This document shows, in pieces, positions 35,174-43,033 of a stretch of DNA of 64,000 nucleotides. The translations under genes were made by a program, and so were the position numbers. The DNA is from an uncultured Eubacteriales bacterium (GTDB lineage: Bacteria > Bacillota > Clostridia > Peptostreptococcales > Anaerovoracaceae): positions 1 to 64,000 of the forward strand of contig ONRQ01000017.1 in assembly GCA_900320285.1 (NCBI GenBank), read 5' to 3'. The stretch's first letter is position 1, and each line of letters begins with the position of its first letter. The notes under the pieces are model-generated. The model was given only the letters and a program-made list of their open reading frames with translations, was not told where the DNA came from and did no database searches.

Positions 35174-36346
35174 ATGGCAGACAATCAGAAAATGTGGGCA
35201 GATCTTGGTATGAACCTTGAGCTTCATGATATGCTTTGCGAAGTCCTTCCGGGAGCTATCGGCGATGTATTCATGTCCCAGGAAAACAGACCTGCAGCTA
35301 TGGACTATTTCGATATGGTCCTCGCAGATGTTCACGGCCTCAGACCTTCCGAACTCGTAGAGTTCAGAAAGAACGGCGGAAAGGTGTTCGGCACATTCTG
35401 CGCTTACGTACCTGACGAAGTCATCTTCGCAGCCGGCGGAATCGCTACAGGCCTCTGCGCAGGTTCGCAGTTCCGAGAGATATCTTCCGGCCAACACATG
35501 CCCGCTGATCAAGGCTATGCTCGGCGCAAGATTCGACAGAACATGCCCGTTCTACAGACTTGCTGATGTCTATATCGGTGAGACTACCTGTGACGGCAAG
35601 AAGAAAGCATACGAGATCCTCGGAACAGACGTGCCTCTGCACGTAATGGATCTGCCACAGATGAAGAGAGATAAGGATCTTCTCAAGTGGGCTGACGAGA
35701 TCAAGGAACTTATCAAGATAGTTGAAGAGACAACAGGCAACAAGGTAACTGCAGAAGCTCTTGCTGAGAACATCAAGAAAATCAACGCAAAGAGAGCTGC
35801 TCTCCAGAGACTGTACAGCCTCAGATGGAAAGAGAACGTTCCTATCAGCGGAACCGACGTACTGCTCATCTCGACGGCGTAAACCTCGCAGCAGGCAAGA
35901 AGAGAATCCTCATCTCCGGAACACCTATGGCTATTCCTAACTGGAAGCTCCATAACCTCGTTGAGACAAGCGGTGGTATCGTAGTCTGCGAAGAGACATG
36001 CACAGGCACAAGATACTTCGAGAACTTTGTTGACGAGAGCGGCAAGGATCTGGACGAGATGGTTCAGAACATCGCTAACAGATACATGGGCATCAACTGC
36101 GCATGCTTCACACCAAACACAGCAAGATTCGACGATGTAGTAAGACTCGCTAAGGAAAGCAAGGCTGACGGAGTCATCGATGTAAGCCTCATGTTCTGCC
36201 AGACATATGATATCGAAGGCAGAGCACTCGAAGAGAAATGCAAGGCTGAGGGTATCCCGTTCCTCGGCATCGAGACAGATTACACTGACAACGATGCTCA
36301 GCAGCTCAAGACAAGGATCGGCGCATTCATCGAGATGCTCGGCTAA
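35174..36346 (+). pseudogene. 2-hydroxyacyl-CoA dehydratase-type protein, broken by two frame-changing deletions
   Basis: Three frames together spell one protein of the HgdB/FldC dehydratase family (D-component or double-cubane type). Part 1 runs from ATG 35174 to about 35474, ending FAAGGIATGLCAGSQF. Part 2 restarts in another frame with ERYLPANTCPLIKAMLGARFDRTCPFYRLADVY and the conserved GETTCDGKKKAYEI, and ends near 35868 at ISGTDVLLIS. Part 3 continues in the third frame with AAGKKRILISGTPMAIPNWKLHNLVETSGG and CTGTRYFENFVDESGKDL to the stop at 36346. Compared with the family layout, about five residues are missing at the first break and about 26 at the second. The iron-sulfur Cys residues remain. 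Either a true pseudogene or two assembly errors; the partner genes downstream are intact. Confidence 0.8.
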
Positions 36347-36381
36347 ACCGGACTTTTTCTGAAGGAAAAGAAATGCTAAAA

Positions 36382-36415
36382 TATAGGGCGGACAATTTCC
36401 GCCCTATAATTTTTA
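36382..36415 (+). terminator. Hairpin with T-run between the dehydratase and its partner gene
   Basis: TATAGGGCGG at 36382-36391 pairs perfectly with CCGCCCTATA at 36399-36408, followed by ATTTTTAG. It lies only 15 bases before the next ATG and would limit readthrough. Confidence 0.7.
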
Positions 36416-36429
36416 GAGGAGCTTAATAA

Positions 36430-36693
36430 ATGGCAGAATATCTGCACTATTACATTCTGTTTCAGAATCATACGGACGCGACTGCAATGTACAGGTCGCT
36501 GAAGGGGAAGGGCATGTATGCCCAGATAAGTCCGACTCCGCGTGAGCTTTCTGTCTGTTGCGGCGTTTCTCTTCTTGTCCATGGAGAAGACGTGGACAGA
36601 ATAAAGGAGATAGCAGAGAGTGAGAAGCTTGCGTATCTTTCTATAAGCGGACTCAACAATACATTCGATAATACGAGGCATAAATATGGCTAA
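36430..36693 (+). CDS. DUF3343 small protein
   Basis: This 87-residue protein begins YLHYYILFQNHTDATAMYRSLKGKG and has the CCGVSLLV motif with paired cysteines typical of DUF3343, often described as a putative sulfur or selenium carrier. Family members sit beside 2-hydroxyacyl-CoA dehydratase activases, as here, where the stop overlaps the activase start by 8 bases. A role in cluster repair or redox delivery to the dehydratase is inferred only from that linkage. GAGGAG precedes the start. Confidence 0.8.
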   Translation: MAEYLHYYILFQNHTDATAMYRSLKGKGMYAQISPTPRELSVCCGVSLLVHGEDVDRIKEIAESEKLAYLSISGLNNTFDNTRHKYG

Positions 36694-37459
36694 AAAATAT
36701 ATAGGAATAGATATCGGTTCAACTGCGTCAAAGGTCTGCGTACTTGAAGAAGGAAAAGAACCTGTTTTTGAGGTCCTGCCGACTGGATGGAACAGCAAGA
36801 TCACAGCGGGCATCATCAAGGATGATCTCATCAAAAGATATGGAGACATCGATGACGCAAATATAATCGCGACCGGTTACGGACGTATCAGTGTTGATTA
36901 TGCCGACCATGTGATAACCGAAATCACCTGTCATGGAAGGGGCGGCTACGAGATGATAGGCCGCGACTGCACTATCATCGATATAGGCGGTCAGGACACA
37001 AAATACATCAACGTTAAGAACGGAAAACCTATCGATTTTCTGATGAACGACAAGTGCGCTGCCGGAACCGGCAAATTCATAGAGGTCATGGCCAACAGGC
37101 TCGGACTCACGATAGAGGAACTGTTCGAGCTTGCTGAGATCGGAAACCCGATATCGATCAGTTCGCTTTGCACTGTCTTCGCTGAGTCCGAGGTGATAAA
37201 CTATATGGGAGAGGGCAGGAGCCGTGAGGACCTGGCTGCCGGAGTAATTGACTCCGTCGCGCTCAAGGTAGCGACTCTCGTTCAGAGGAAGGAGCTCCAG
37301 GATACTATAATAATTACCGGAGGCTTCAGTAATAACGAGTTCTTCGCATCGCTTCTCAGTAAAAAACTTGGGAAAAAAGCACTCGCCATGCCTGATGGCA
37401 GATATGCGGGAGCCTATGGCGCAGCTCTCCTCGCCATCGAGAAAAACAAAAAAGCCTGA
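36686..37459 (+). CDS. 2-hydroxyacyl-CoA dehydratase activase (BadF/BcrA/HgdC ATPase)
   Basis: This 257-residue ATPase of the ASKHA fold drives an electron into the dehydratase at the cost of ATP. GIDIGSTASK near residue 6 is the phosphate-1 motif, and IDIGGQDTKYI is the second. The cysteines that bridge the [4Fe-4S] cluster between two subunits are in NDKCAAGTGKF and SSLCTVFAESE, as in HgdC. It is intact although the dehydratase gene just upstream is broken, so it may serve another dehydratase elsewhere in the genome. The length is normal for the family. Confidence 0.92.
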   Translation: MAKKYIGIDIGSTASKVCVLEEGKEPVFEVLPTGWNSKITAGIIKDDLIKRYGDIDDANIIATGYGRISVDYADHVITEITCHGRGGYEMIGRDCTIIDIGGQDTKYINVKNGKPIDFLMNDKCAAGTGKFIEVMANRLGLTIEELFELAEIGNPISISSLCTVFAESEVINYMGEGRSREDLAAGVIDSVALKVATLVQRKELQDTIIITGGFSNNEFFASLLSKKLGKKALAMPDGRYAGAYGAALLAIEKNKKA

Positions 37460-37470
37460 GGAATCAAAAC

Positions 37471-38220
37471 GTGAAAAACAGAAAAGTCCGCAATCTTATT
37501 ATCCTTATATTTCTTCTCACAATTGCTGTTATAGCAGCAGCGTACTTTGTTATACATAAGATCGCAGATTCACATCTCGAAGAGGCCAGAGAGGCGGCGG
37601 AAGAAGCCGCACAGAAGCAGGCCGAAGAGGAGGCTGATGAGCAGGCGCGTCTTGATAAAATAGCAGAAGAAAAGAACCAGTGGTATCTGATTCTTGTAAA
37701 CAACTATAATGCAATGCCTGATGACTTTGACATAGAGACCGTTGAAGTCGAGGACGGATATTACATCGATGCGAGAGTAAATGATGCGCTTAAGGAAATG
37801 CTCGCAGACTGCAGGGAAGCAGGTTACTCGCCGCGTCTGATATCCACTTTCAGGACACGCGAGACACAGCAATACCTGTATGACCATACTGCGAATAAGG
37901 CAGACACAGCTGTACCGGGCCACAGCGAACATGAATGCGGGCTTGCGGCTGACATAGTCGACGCGGATTCGCTTGGCTGGGGGGACCCGCTCATAGATGA
38001 GCAGGAGGACATGCCGGCCCAGAAATGGCTGATGGAACACTGCCAGGATTACGGATTCATATTGAGATATCCTAAAGATAAGGAGGATATCACGGAAATC
38101 ATTTATGAACCGTGGCATTACAGGTATGTCGGTAAAGAGCATGCCGCGATCATCATGAGCAACGGCCTCTGTCTGGAGGAATACCTCAGAGACATGCAGG
38201 ACTACTATAAGGCGCAGTAA
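37471..38220 (+). CDS. D-alanyl-D-alanine carboxypeptidase, VanY type (M15B)
   Basis: This 249-residue, membrane-anchored zinc peptidase has one N-terminal hydrophobic helix (about residues 5-26), then an Ala/Glu-rich coiled coil (residues 30-70), then the VanY domain. Zinc-site motifs are SEHECGLAADIVD (His and Asp ligands) and EPWHYRYVG (catalytic Glu and His ligand); FRTRETQQYLY is the conserved entry motif. It trims the terminal D-Ala of peptidoglycan stem peptides. The start is GTG 37471 with GAGGA upstream, 11 bases after the activase stop. There is no sign of a glycopeptide-resistance cluster around it. Confidence 0.88.
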   Translation: MKNRKVRNLIILIFLLTIAVIAAAYFVIHKIADSHLEEAREAAEEAAQKQAEEEADEQARLDKIAEEKNQWYLILVNNYNAMPDDFDIETVEVEDGYYIDARVNDALKEMLADCREAGYSPRLISTFRTRETQQYLYDHTANKADTAVPGHSEHECGLAADIVDADSLGWGDPLIDEQEDMPAQKWLMEHCQDYGFILRYPKDKEDITEIIYEPWHYRYVGKEHAAIIMSNGLCLEEYLRDMQDYYKAQ

Positions 38221-38241
38221 GGGCGGATAAAGAAGGCAATA

Positions 38242-38274
38242 AAAAAGTGTTCAGTTAAGGGCTGAACACTTTTT
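38242..38274. terminator. Bidirectional terminator between convergent genes
   Basis: AAAAAGTGTTCAG at 38242-38254 pairs perfectly with CTGAACACTTTTT at 38262-38274. The A-run and T-run allow it to work on both strands, serving the peptidase gene and the minus-strand gene. Confidence 0.9.
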
Positions 38275-38288
38275 CGTTTATTGAATGT

Positions 38289-38987
38289 TTATTTCTTACG
38301 GATCAGAATGAACGGTGTGCACTGGTCATCCTGACCTGCCGGATTGTCCCTGATGATCTCGCAGAGCTGTTCATCATTAAGAGTCACATCATCGCTCTTT
38401 CCGAGAATATCACGGGTGAAGTCATTCGCGTCGATGATGATGCACGACATGCCGGTTTTCTCTTTGATCTCATTGCAGACACCATTCGGGTTTTTAGGGA
38501 GCGGAATACCGTACTCGCCGTAGATAGGGAATACATCCGGATAGAAGCCGTCAAGTCCACGTACTTCCTCACCTACCATATCGTAGAAGATGCCTTTCTT
38601 TCCAACGAGCTTGCCGAAGCCTGCGCATACGGCCGCAAGGAACACCTTAGCCCCTCCGTTAAGGTCGATGGCATACTGCATTTTATATACATCGCCTACG
38701 CCTATTCCTGCTGAATTGTGCTGAGTAGCGAAGCGGCTGAGGAATTTAGCGAGTTTTGTAACTTTAACATCCTTTTTAGGGATGACGTTATTCTGGCACA
38801 GAGAGACTATCTTTTCTGCGATCGCAAGAAGGTCACCCTCCTGCCAGAGAGGCCGTACATAACGTTCAACGAGCTCAATATAGTCTTCACCGATCTCGAT
38901 AAAGTGTGTCTGTATGGCGCAGCGATCATAATCGCCGGTAGAAGTTTCGATTGAAACATTTTTATTTGCATTTGCAGTGAATTCCAT
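38289..38987 (-). CDS. F420-0:gamma-glutamyl ligase-like protein (PF01996 family)
   Basis: A 232-residue protein from the ATG at 38987, with AAAAGG upstream in the GC-rich element; the frame could be opened earlier at a GTG (39026) but that lies in the palindrome. The sequence VERYVRPLWQEGDLLAIAEKIVSLCQN and the late IDANDFTRDILG resemble the coenzyme F420 ligase (CofE) domain. Clostridia carrying such genes usually lack coenzyme F420, so the real substrate is unknown. There are no other F420 genes nearby. It is monocistronic, ending at a bidirectional terminator. Confidence 0.7.
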   Translation of the reverse strand: MEFTANANKNVSIETSTGDYDRCAIQTHFIEIGEDYIELVERYVRPLWQEGDLLAIAEKIVSLCQNNVIPKKDVKVTKLAKFLSRFATQHNSAGIGVGDVYKMQYAIDLNGGAKVFLAAVCAGFGKLVGKKGIFYDMVGEEVRGLDGFYPDVFPIYGEYGIPLPKNPNGVCNEIKEKTGMSCIIIDANDFTRDILGKSDDVTLNDEQLCEIIRDNPAGQDDQCTPFILIRKK

Positions 38988-39010
38988 TGTTGCTATCCTT
39001 TTCTGGTTAT

Positions 39011-39195
39011 GTGCTGCACAAAACACACGACTCGCTGTGCTCCGTCACCGGGAATGCCATCTCGTTCGACCTTGCTTCGCGGGGAACGGCTCTGACGCTT
39101 CGCTTGCGAGACTCGTTCCAGCCGCTCACCTACGTTCTCTCTCCGGCATTCCAGGCGTCTCCTGCGCAACGCTCGTCTTAGCGTTTTGTGCACCA
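39011..39195. repeat. GC-rich 185-bp imperfect palindrome between divergent genes
   Basis: The ends 39011-39024 and 39182-39195 are inverted copies (13 of 14 bases; GCACAAAAC inside). Nested inside are GGAATGCC with GGCATTCC, and GGAACG with CGTTCC, so the whole unit can fold into one long hairpin. Its base composition is clearly richer in G and C than the AT-rich flanks. No protein is encoded. It may be a dispersed intergenic palindromic repeat. The remaining 160 bases to the ATP-grasp start hold only AT-rich sequence and its RBS. Confidence 0.6.
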
Positions 39196-39356
39196 CCTGA
39201 TATACAATGCTTACAAATAATTGTAGCATGCTTTAGTGTAAAATGATATGCAATTGAGATTCTATCATATTATTAAGTTTGAATGACATGCTGGCAACTT
39301 GCCGCGATGTATTGTAGAATTACATGGAAATCTGAAGAACCAAAGGAGGTTATAAA

Positions 39357-40379
39357 GTGCTGAGCCCTGGTTATATGATAAGAGTACTCAAGGGAATGAG
39401 CCTTGATAAATATAAGGACGTTCTGGACAGAACAGCGAAATTCTCGGGAATGAGTAAGGCTGCCATTACTGCTGATATGGCTAAATGCGCGGTTAAGTTC
39501 GGCGCAGGCTATTTTGACTATGTCACGTTCGGCTTCTGGGATCTTACCGACGAGCAGCGCGACACTTTCCTCACAAGACTGCGCAATAAGAAGCTCATCA
39601 GCCATTTCAACGATGACACATATGAGCATCTCTTCGACAATAAAGAGGACTTCAACAACCTGTTCAGGGATTACATCAAGCGTGATTTCATCAACTTCCA
39701 GACATCCTCAAAAGGAGAGGTGAGGGAGTTCGTTGAGAAGCATAAGGTAATCTTCTGCAAGCCTGTAGACGGTTCCTGCGGTCACGGCTGCATGAAGAAG
39801 AACATAGATGACTATGAAAGTTTTGATGACATGTACAGAGAACTCCTGCAGGAGGATTCATGGCTTCTTGAAGAGGTACTGAAACAGCATCCTGATAACG
39901 AGAAGGTTTACCCTTATGCGATGAACTGCCTTAGAATAATCACGGTAGTAGACAAGCAGAGAGTTCCTCACGTCATTTTCGCGACACAGAAATTCGGACT
40001 GAACGGCCGTGTAGTAGACAACTACGGCTTCGGTACCCGTGTAGACCTTGAGACCGGTAAGATCTGCTCACCTGGAGTAAGCGGTGACGGATCGATGGCC
40101 ATTATATATGATGAGCATCCTATGACGCACTACAAGCTGATGGGTCACCAGGTCCCGATGTTTAAGGAAGCGTGCGAGCTTGCGAAGAGCGCGGCTCTGG
40201 TGGTTCCTCAGGTCAGATACGTAGGATGGGATATAGGTATTACACCTGACGGGCCGGCTATAGTCGAGGGCAACAACTACTGCGCTCATGATTTCTGGCA
40301 GCTGCCTGCCCAGACTCCTGAAAAAACCGGTATACTTCCGGTGTTTGAGGCAATCGAGCCTGATCTGAATGTAAGATAG
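39357..40379 (+). CDS. Sugar-transfer-associated ATP-grasp protein
   Basis: This 340-residue cytoplasmic protein is of the ATPgrasp_ST type (PF14397). GTG 39357 follows AAAGGAGGT ideally. ATP-grasp traits are VIFCKPVDGSCGHGC near residue 130, the SWLLEEVLKQHP region near 168, and the metal-binding late segment VGWDIGITPDGPAIVEGNNYC near 285-305. The family is linked with polysaccharide or capsule synthesis in other genomes, but no glycosyltransferases are adjacent here. It stands alone between a palindromic element and a terminator, so its acceptor is unknown. Confidence 0.8.
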   Translation: MLSPGYMIRVLKGMSLDKYKDVLDRTAKFSGMSKAAITADMAKCAVKFGAGYFDYVTFGFWDLTDEQRDTFLTRLRNKKLISHFNDDTYEHLFDNKEDFNNLFRDYIKRDFINFQTSSKGEVREFVEKHKVIFCKPVDGSCGHGCMKKNIDDYESFDDMYRELLQEDSWLLEEVLKQHPDNEKVYPYAMNCLRIITVVDKQRVPHVIFATQKFGLNGRVVDNYGFGTRVDLETGKICSPGVSGDGSMAIIYDEHPMTHYKLMGHQVPMFKEACELAKSAALVVPQVRYVGWDIGITPDGPAIVEGNNYCAHDFWQLPAQTPEKTGILPVFEAIEPDLNVR

Positions 40380-40393
40380 GAATACAGACAAAT

Positions 40394-40440
40394 AAAAAAA
40401 GAGCTGTGCCGGGCTGACGCTTAGACACAGCTTTTATTTT
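40394..40440. terminator. Bidirectional terminator between ATP-grasp and CHAP genes
   Basis: AGCTGTG at 40402-40408 pairs with CACAGCT at 40426-40432, flanked by an A-run on the left and TTTTATTTT on the right. It overlaps the stop of the minus-strand gene. Confidence 0.75.
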
Positions 40441-41077
40441 ATTGCTCCTGCTCCGGTTCCGCCTCCGCTTCCGGCTCCGGCTTGATAACTCCGTATCCGT
40501 AGATCACAGGATCGTCGATAAAGTATCTCTTCTGCCGGCACAGGTCACTTGAGTTGCCTTCTATAGTAAAGACCCTGTCACCGGATACTCCTGTTACGAT
40601 GCCGACATGATCACGGCCTCCGTCCTGATCCCAGTCAAAGAATATGAGATCACCCGGCTCCGGAGTATCTCCCATGAGCCGCCACTGATCGCGAAGTACA
40701 AACCAGTCCGCACCGTCACTGACCAGCGCAAACTTTGGCGCATCTCCTGAACTGATGAAACCGCACTGTTCTTCACACCATGAAACAAAGCATGCACACC
40801 ATTCCACACGATCCTTGAATCCGGCCCATGACCAGAATGGCTCGCCGCCCTTGTTGCCGAGCTGACCCTTAGCTGCATTGATGATTGGTTTGTCTTCAAT
40901 AACGGAGACGACTTTCTTTATCTCATTAGCATATATCTTGCTTCCGATAGCTCTGCCTGCGAGATATCCGCCTCCTACGGCTATGGCAGCTGCCACTATG
41001 AGAGATATAATGCGTCTCTTGGCAAGCTGACGTTTTCTTTTTTTGCGCAATATGCGTCTTATTTCTTCGTCTGTCAT
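40439..41077 (-). CDS. Membrane-anchored CHAP-domain amidase
   Basis: A 212-residue protein from ATG 41077. A very basic N-terminus (ILRKKRKRQLAKRR) precedes one hydrophobic helix, then a CHAP domain (PF05257). The catalytic Cys lies in the WCACFVSWC region and His in GRDHVGIVTGV, followed by FTIEGN. It ends in a Pro/Glu repeat tail. CHAP enzymes cut peptidoglycan cross-bridges or stem peptides. Longer starts upstream would lie within the promoter; the chosen ATG coincides with the predicted transcription start, so the mRNA is probably leaderless. A second CHAP protein is encoded at 41840 nearby. Confidence 0.8.
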   Translation of the reverse strand: MTDEEIRRILRKKRKRQLAKRRIISLIVAAAIAVGGGYLAGRAIGSKIYANEIKKVVSVIEDKPIINAAKGQLGNKGGEPFWSWAGFKDRVEWCACFVSWCEEQCGFISSGDAPKFALVSDGADWFVLRDQWRLMGDTPEPGDLIFFDWDQDGGRDHVGIVTGVSGDRVFTIEGNSSDLCRQKRYFIDDPVIYGYGVIKPEPEAEAEPEQEQ

Positions 41078-41083
41078 AGTAAT

Positions 41084-41112
41084 AGTATACATCATTAGAC
41101 AAGCGCGGACAA
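41084..41112 (-). promoter_or_regulatory. Promoter of the CHAP gene, starting transcription at its ATG
   Basis: On the minus strand TTGTCC (41112-41107) and TATACT (41089-41084) have a 17-base spacer. The expected start point, about seven bases on, falls on 41077, the A of the ATG. It overlaps the divergent plus-strand promoter. Confidence 0.65.
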
Positions 41113-41124
41113 ATGCTATATTAT
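41096..41124 (+). promoter_or_regulatory. Divergent promoter of the small membrane protein gene
   Basis: TAGACA at 41096-41101 and TATTAT at 41119-41124 have a 17-base spacer. It interleaves with the minus-strand promoter, so the two genes may compete for polymerase. Confidence 0.65.
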
Positions 41125-41148
41125 AGATACATAGGACAGGAGAAGGAA

Positions 41149-41715
41149 ATGAAAAGGAAAAAATCAACTCAATTACTGATCATATTGCTGCTGCTGACAG
41201 CGCTGGTTTTCGTTATAGTTGCTATCATTTCTGCAAAAAACACCTATAATAAGAAGGTCGCAGAAGAAAAAATCACCGAGCCTGACTTCTATGCCATGGC
41301 TGAATTCAGCAGCGAAAACTCAAAGGCAGTTATGAAAGCGCTGAAATCAGGGAGCGCTGAAAAGCTCGGAAGTCTGATGGTCGACCCAAAAGGCGCAGAA
41401 GACGTTATCTCTTTTGCAGACTGGGGTGAGGCAGATATGGACAATGTGGTTTCTCTGGGAGCCGGCAGTTTTTCCGCTGCGCCTGATAAAAATGGCATGA
41501 TAGACATATGTGAAAGGTTTGTAGTGCCGGTAGGAGAGCAGAAATATGTTCTGTATGTTGAAACACTCACTTCAAGACACGGCATGAATAATGAAGGTGT
41601 TAAAGTGGTTGCGGCTACAACCTATGATCACTTCGAGCAGCTGGACTTAGGATGGAACGGTGAAAATGATGACAGCAGTGCGGTTGCAGGTGAAACTTTC
41701 GTGCAGGATAAATAA
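41149..41715 (+). CDS. Membrane-anchored protein of unknown function
   Basis: A 188-residue protein from ATG 41149, with AGGAGAAGGA upstream; an earlier frame start at 41113 falls in the promoter and is rejected. After MKRKKS there is one strong hydrophobic helix (about residues 7-29), then a soluble extracytoplasmic domain with FYAMAEFSSENSKAVMKALKSGSAEKL and an acidic C-terminus. I recognise no family motif. It is divergent from one CHAP gene and upstream of another, which hints at a wall-related role without proving it. Confidence 0.7.
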   Translation: MKRKKSTQLLIILLLLTALVFVIVAIISAKNTYNKKVAEEKITEPDFYAMAEFSSENSKAVMKALKSGSAEKLGSLMVDPKGAEDVISFADWGEADMDNVVSLGAGSFSAAPDKNGMIDICERFVVPVGEQKYVLYVETLTSRHGMNNEGVKVVAATTYDHFEQLDLGWNGENDDSSAVAGETFVQDK

Positions 41716-41744
41716 AATTTAATATTAACAATTTCAAATGTAGA

Positions 41745-41773
41745 TTGACGCTTGCCGATCTGTCAGATTAAAT
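41745..41773 (+). promoter_or_regulatory. Promoter of the secreted CHAP gene
   Basis: TTGACG at 41745-41750 and TTAAAT at 41768-41773 have a 17-base spacer, 66 bases before the ATG at 41840. Confidence 0.5.
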
Positions 41774-41839
41774 GAAATTGGCGGACTTTACGCTCTGCCG
41801 AAAAAACAGATCAAAACCAGCAGAAGGGTGGCAACAGAT

Positions 41840-42940
41840 ATGAAATCTACAAAAGACAGAAGAGTAAAACGGACATTGACAGCCTTGCTTTTGATGTTCG
41901 TTCTTTCTTTTTCTACAGTATTTGCTGAAACAACTCCGCCGGAGAACACAGATAATCCGGCTCAGACAGAGGATCCGGCTCAGACAGAAGTACCGGCTGA
42001 GACGGGCGACAGTACTGAACAGGAAGCGACAACACCGCAGCCGGCTCCTGCAGTGCAGACCCAGGCGCCTGTTCCTGCTGCAACATCACAGATTATCAAG
42101 AAGGGCAAATACTATTACTACAAGTATTCAAACGGAAAGATCCGCAAGAAAGCCGGCTTTGTTACGGTAAACGGTAAAAAGTATTACGTCAAAAAAGGCG
42201 GAAAGATCCGAACCAGCAAGACTTTCAAGGTAAAGAAGAAGTATTACCGTGCCAATAAATACGGCGTCATCAAGACCGGCGTGTATAAATGGAAAGGATA
42301 TCTGTACTATTCCAGCGCCTCCGGAGTGCTGCGGAAAAAAGAAGGCTTTATAACCTGGAACGGCAACCGGTATTTTGTGAAAAAGGGCGGAAAAATCGTC
42401 ACCAACGCAGGATTTGCCGTAAAGAACATTCCTTATGCGGCTGATAAAGCCGGTGTCATAAAAGTGCTGCCTGTACCTGGCGGAGACGGAAGCCCTGTGA
42501 TCGATGTAGCCAAAGCTCAGGTAGGTATAATGACAGGAAAAACGTACTGGGTATGGTACTACAAAACAAAATTCAAGAATACAGACCGCACTCCGTGGTG
42601 CGGAGCCTTTGTTGCATGGTGCTATAATGCGGCGGGAATGTATGATAAGGTAACGGTCGCAAAAAAATTCGGACCTCTTGGATATGTTCCAAGCTATTCA
42701 AGGTATGCCGATAAAAACGGCAAGTGGGTCAAGAAGAGCGAGGCAAAAGGCGGAGATATAATCATTTTCGGCAGAAACATGCATGTCGGCCTTGTAGAAG
42801 GTGTTGTCGGAGATTACATCATTACTATAGAAGGCAATGCAGGACCTACTGCTGCGATAGGAAGCGGTAAACCTGGCGCAGTCGTCCGGAACGCGTACAG
42901 GATCGACTACAAAAAGATAAAGGGAATCATTCGTCCGTAA
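41840..42940 (+). CDS. Secreted wall-binding CHAP-domain amidase
   Basis: This 366-residue secreted protein starts at ATG 41840, eight bases after AGAAGGGTGG; the GTG at 41828 lies within that site. A signal peptide ends near FAETT, followed by a Pro/Thr/Glu linker with repeated PAQTE. Next are Tyr/Lys-rich repeats such as KKGKYYYYKYSNGKIRKK, GKKYYVKKGGKIR and NRYFVKKGGKIV, which resemble choline- or glucan-binding wall repeats (residues about 95-205). The C-terminal CHAP domain has Cys in TPWCGAFVAWC and His in MHVGLVEG. It should bind the cell wall and cleave peptidoglycan. It is likely a remodelling enzyme of its own wall. Confidence 0.85.
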   Translation: MKSTKDRRVKRTLTALLLMFVLSFSTVFAETTPPENTDNPAQTEDPAQTEVPAETGDSTEQEATTPQPAPAVQTQAPVPAATSQIIKKGKYYYYKYSNGKIRKKAGFVTVNGKKYYVKKGGKIRTSKTFKVKKKYYRANKYGVIKTGVYKWKGYLYYSSASGVLRKKEGFITWNGNRYFVKKGGKIVTNAGFAVKNIPYAADKAGVIKVLPVPGGDGSPVIDVAKAQVGIMTGKTYWVWYYKTKFKNTDRTPWCGAFVAWCYNAAGMYDKVTVAKKFGPLGYVPSYSRYADKNGKWVKKSEAKGGDIIIFGRNMHVGLVEGVVGDYIITIEGNAGPTAAIGSGKPGAVVRNAYRIDYKKIKGIIRP

Positions 42941-43033
42941 TGATGAAATCGTTTGTGATTATTTCTGCAGAACAAGGATGATTAGTGGTAGAATAATATA
43001 ACAGAATTATAGGGACAGGCCGGAGGAAGCAGC

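Noticed and set aside
35174..36346. Programmed frameshifting in the dehydratase gene
   Set aside because: Comparison with the family layout shows missing residues at both breaks, which points to deletions, and no slippery heptamer is visible.
39011..39195. Integron attC site
   Set aside because: The palindrome lacks the conserved GTTRRRY/RYYYAAC core ends and there is no integrase or cassette array.
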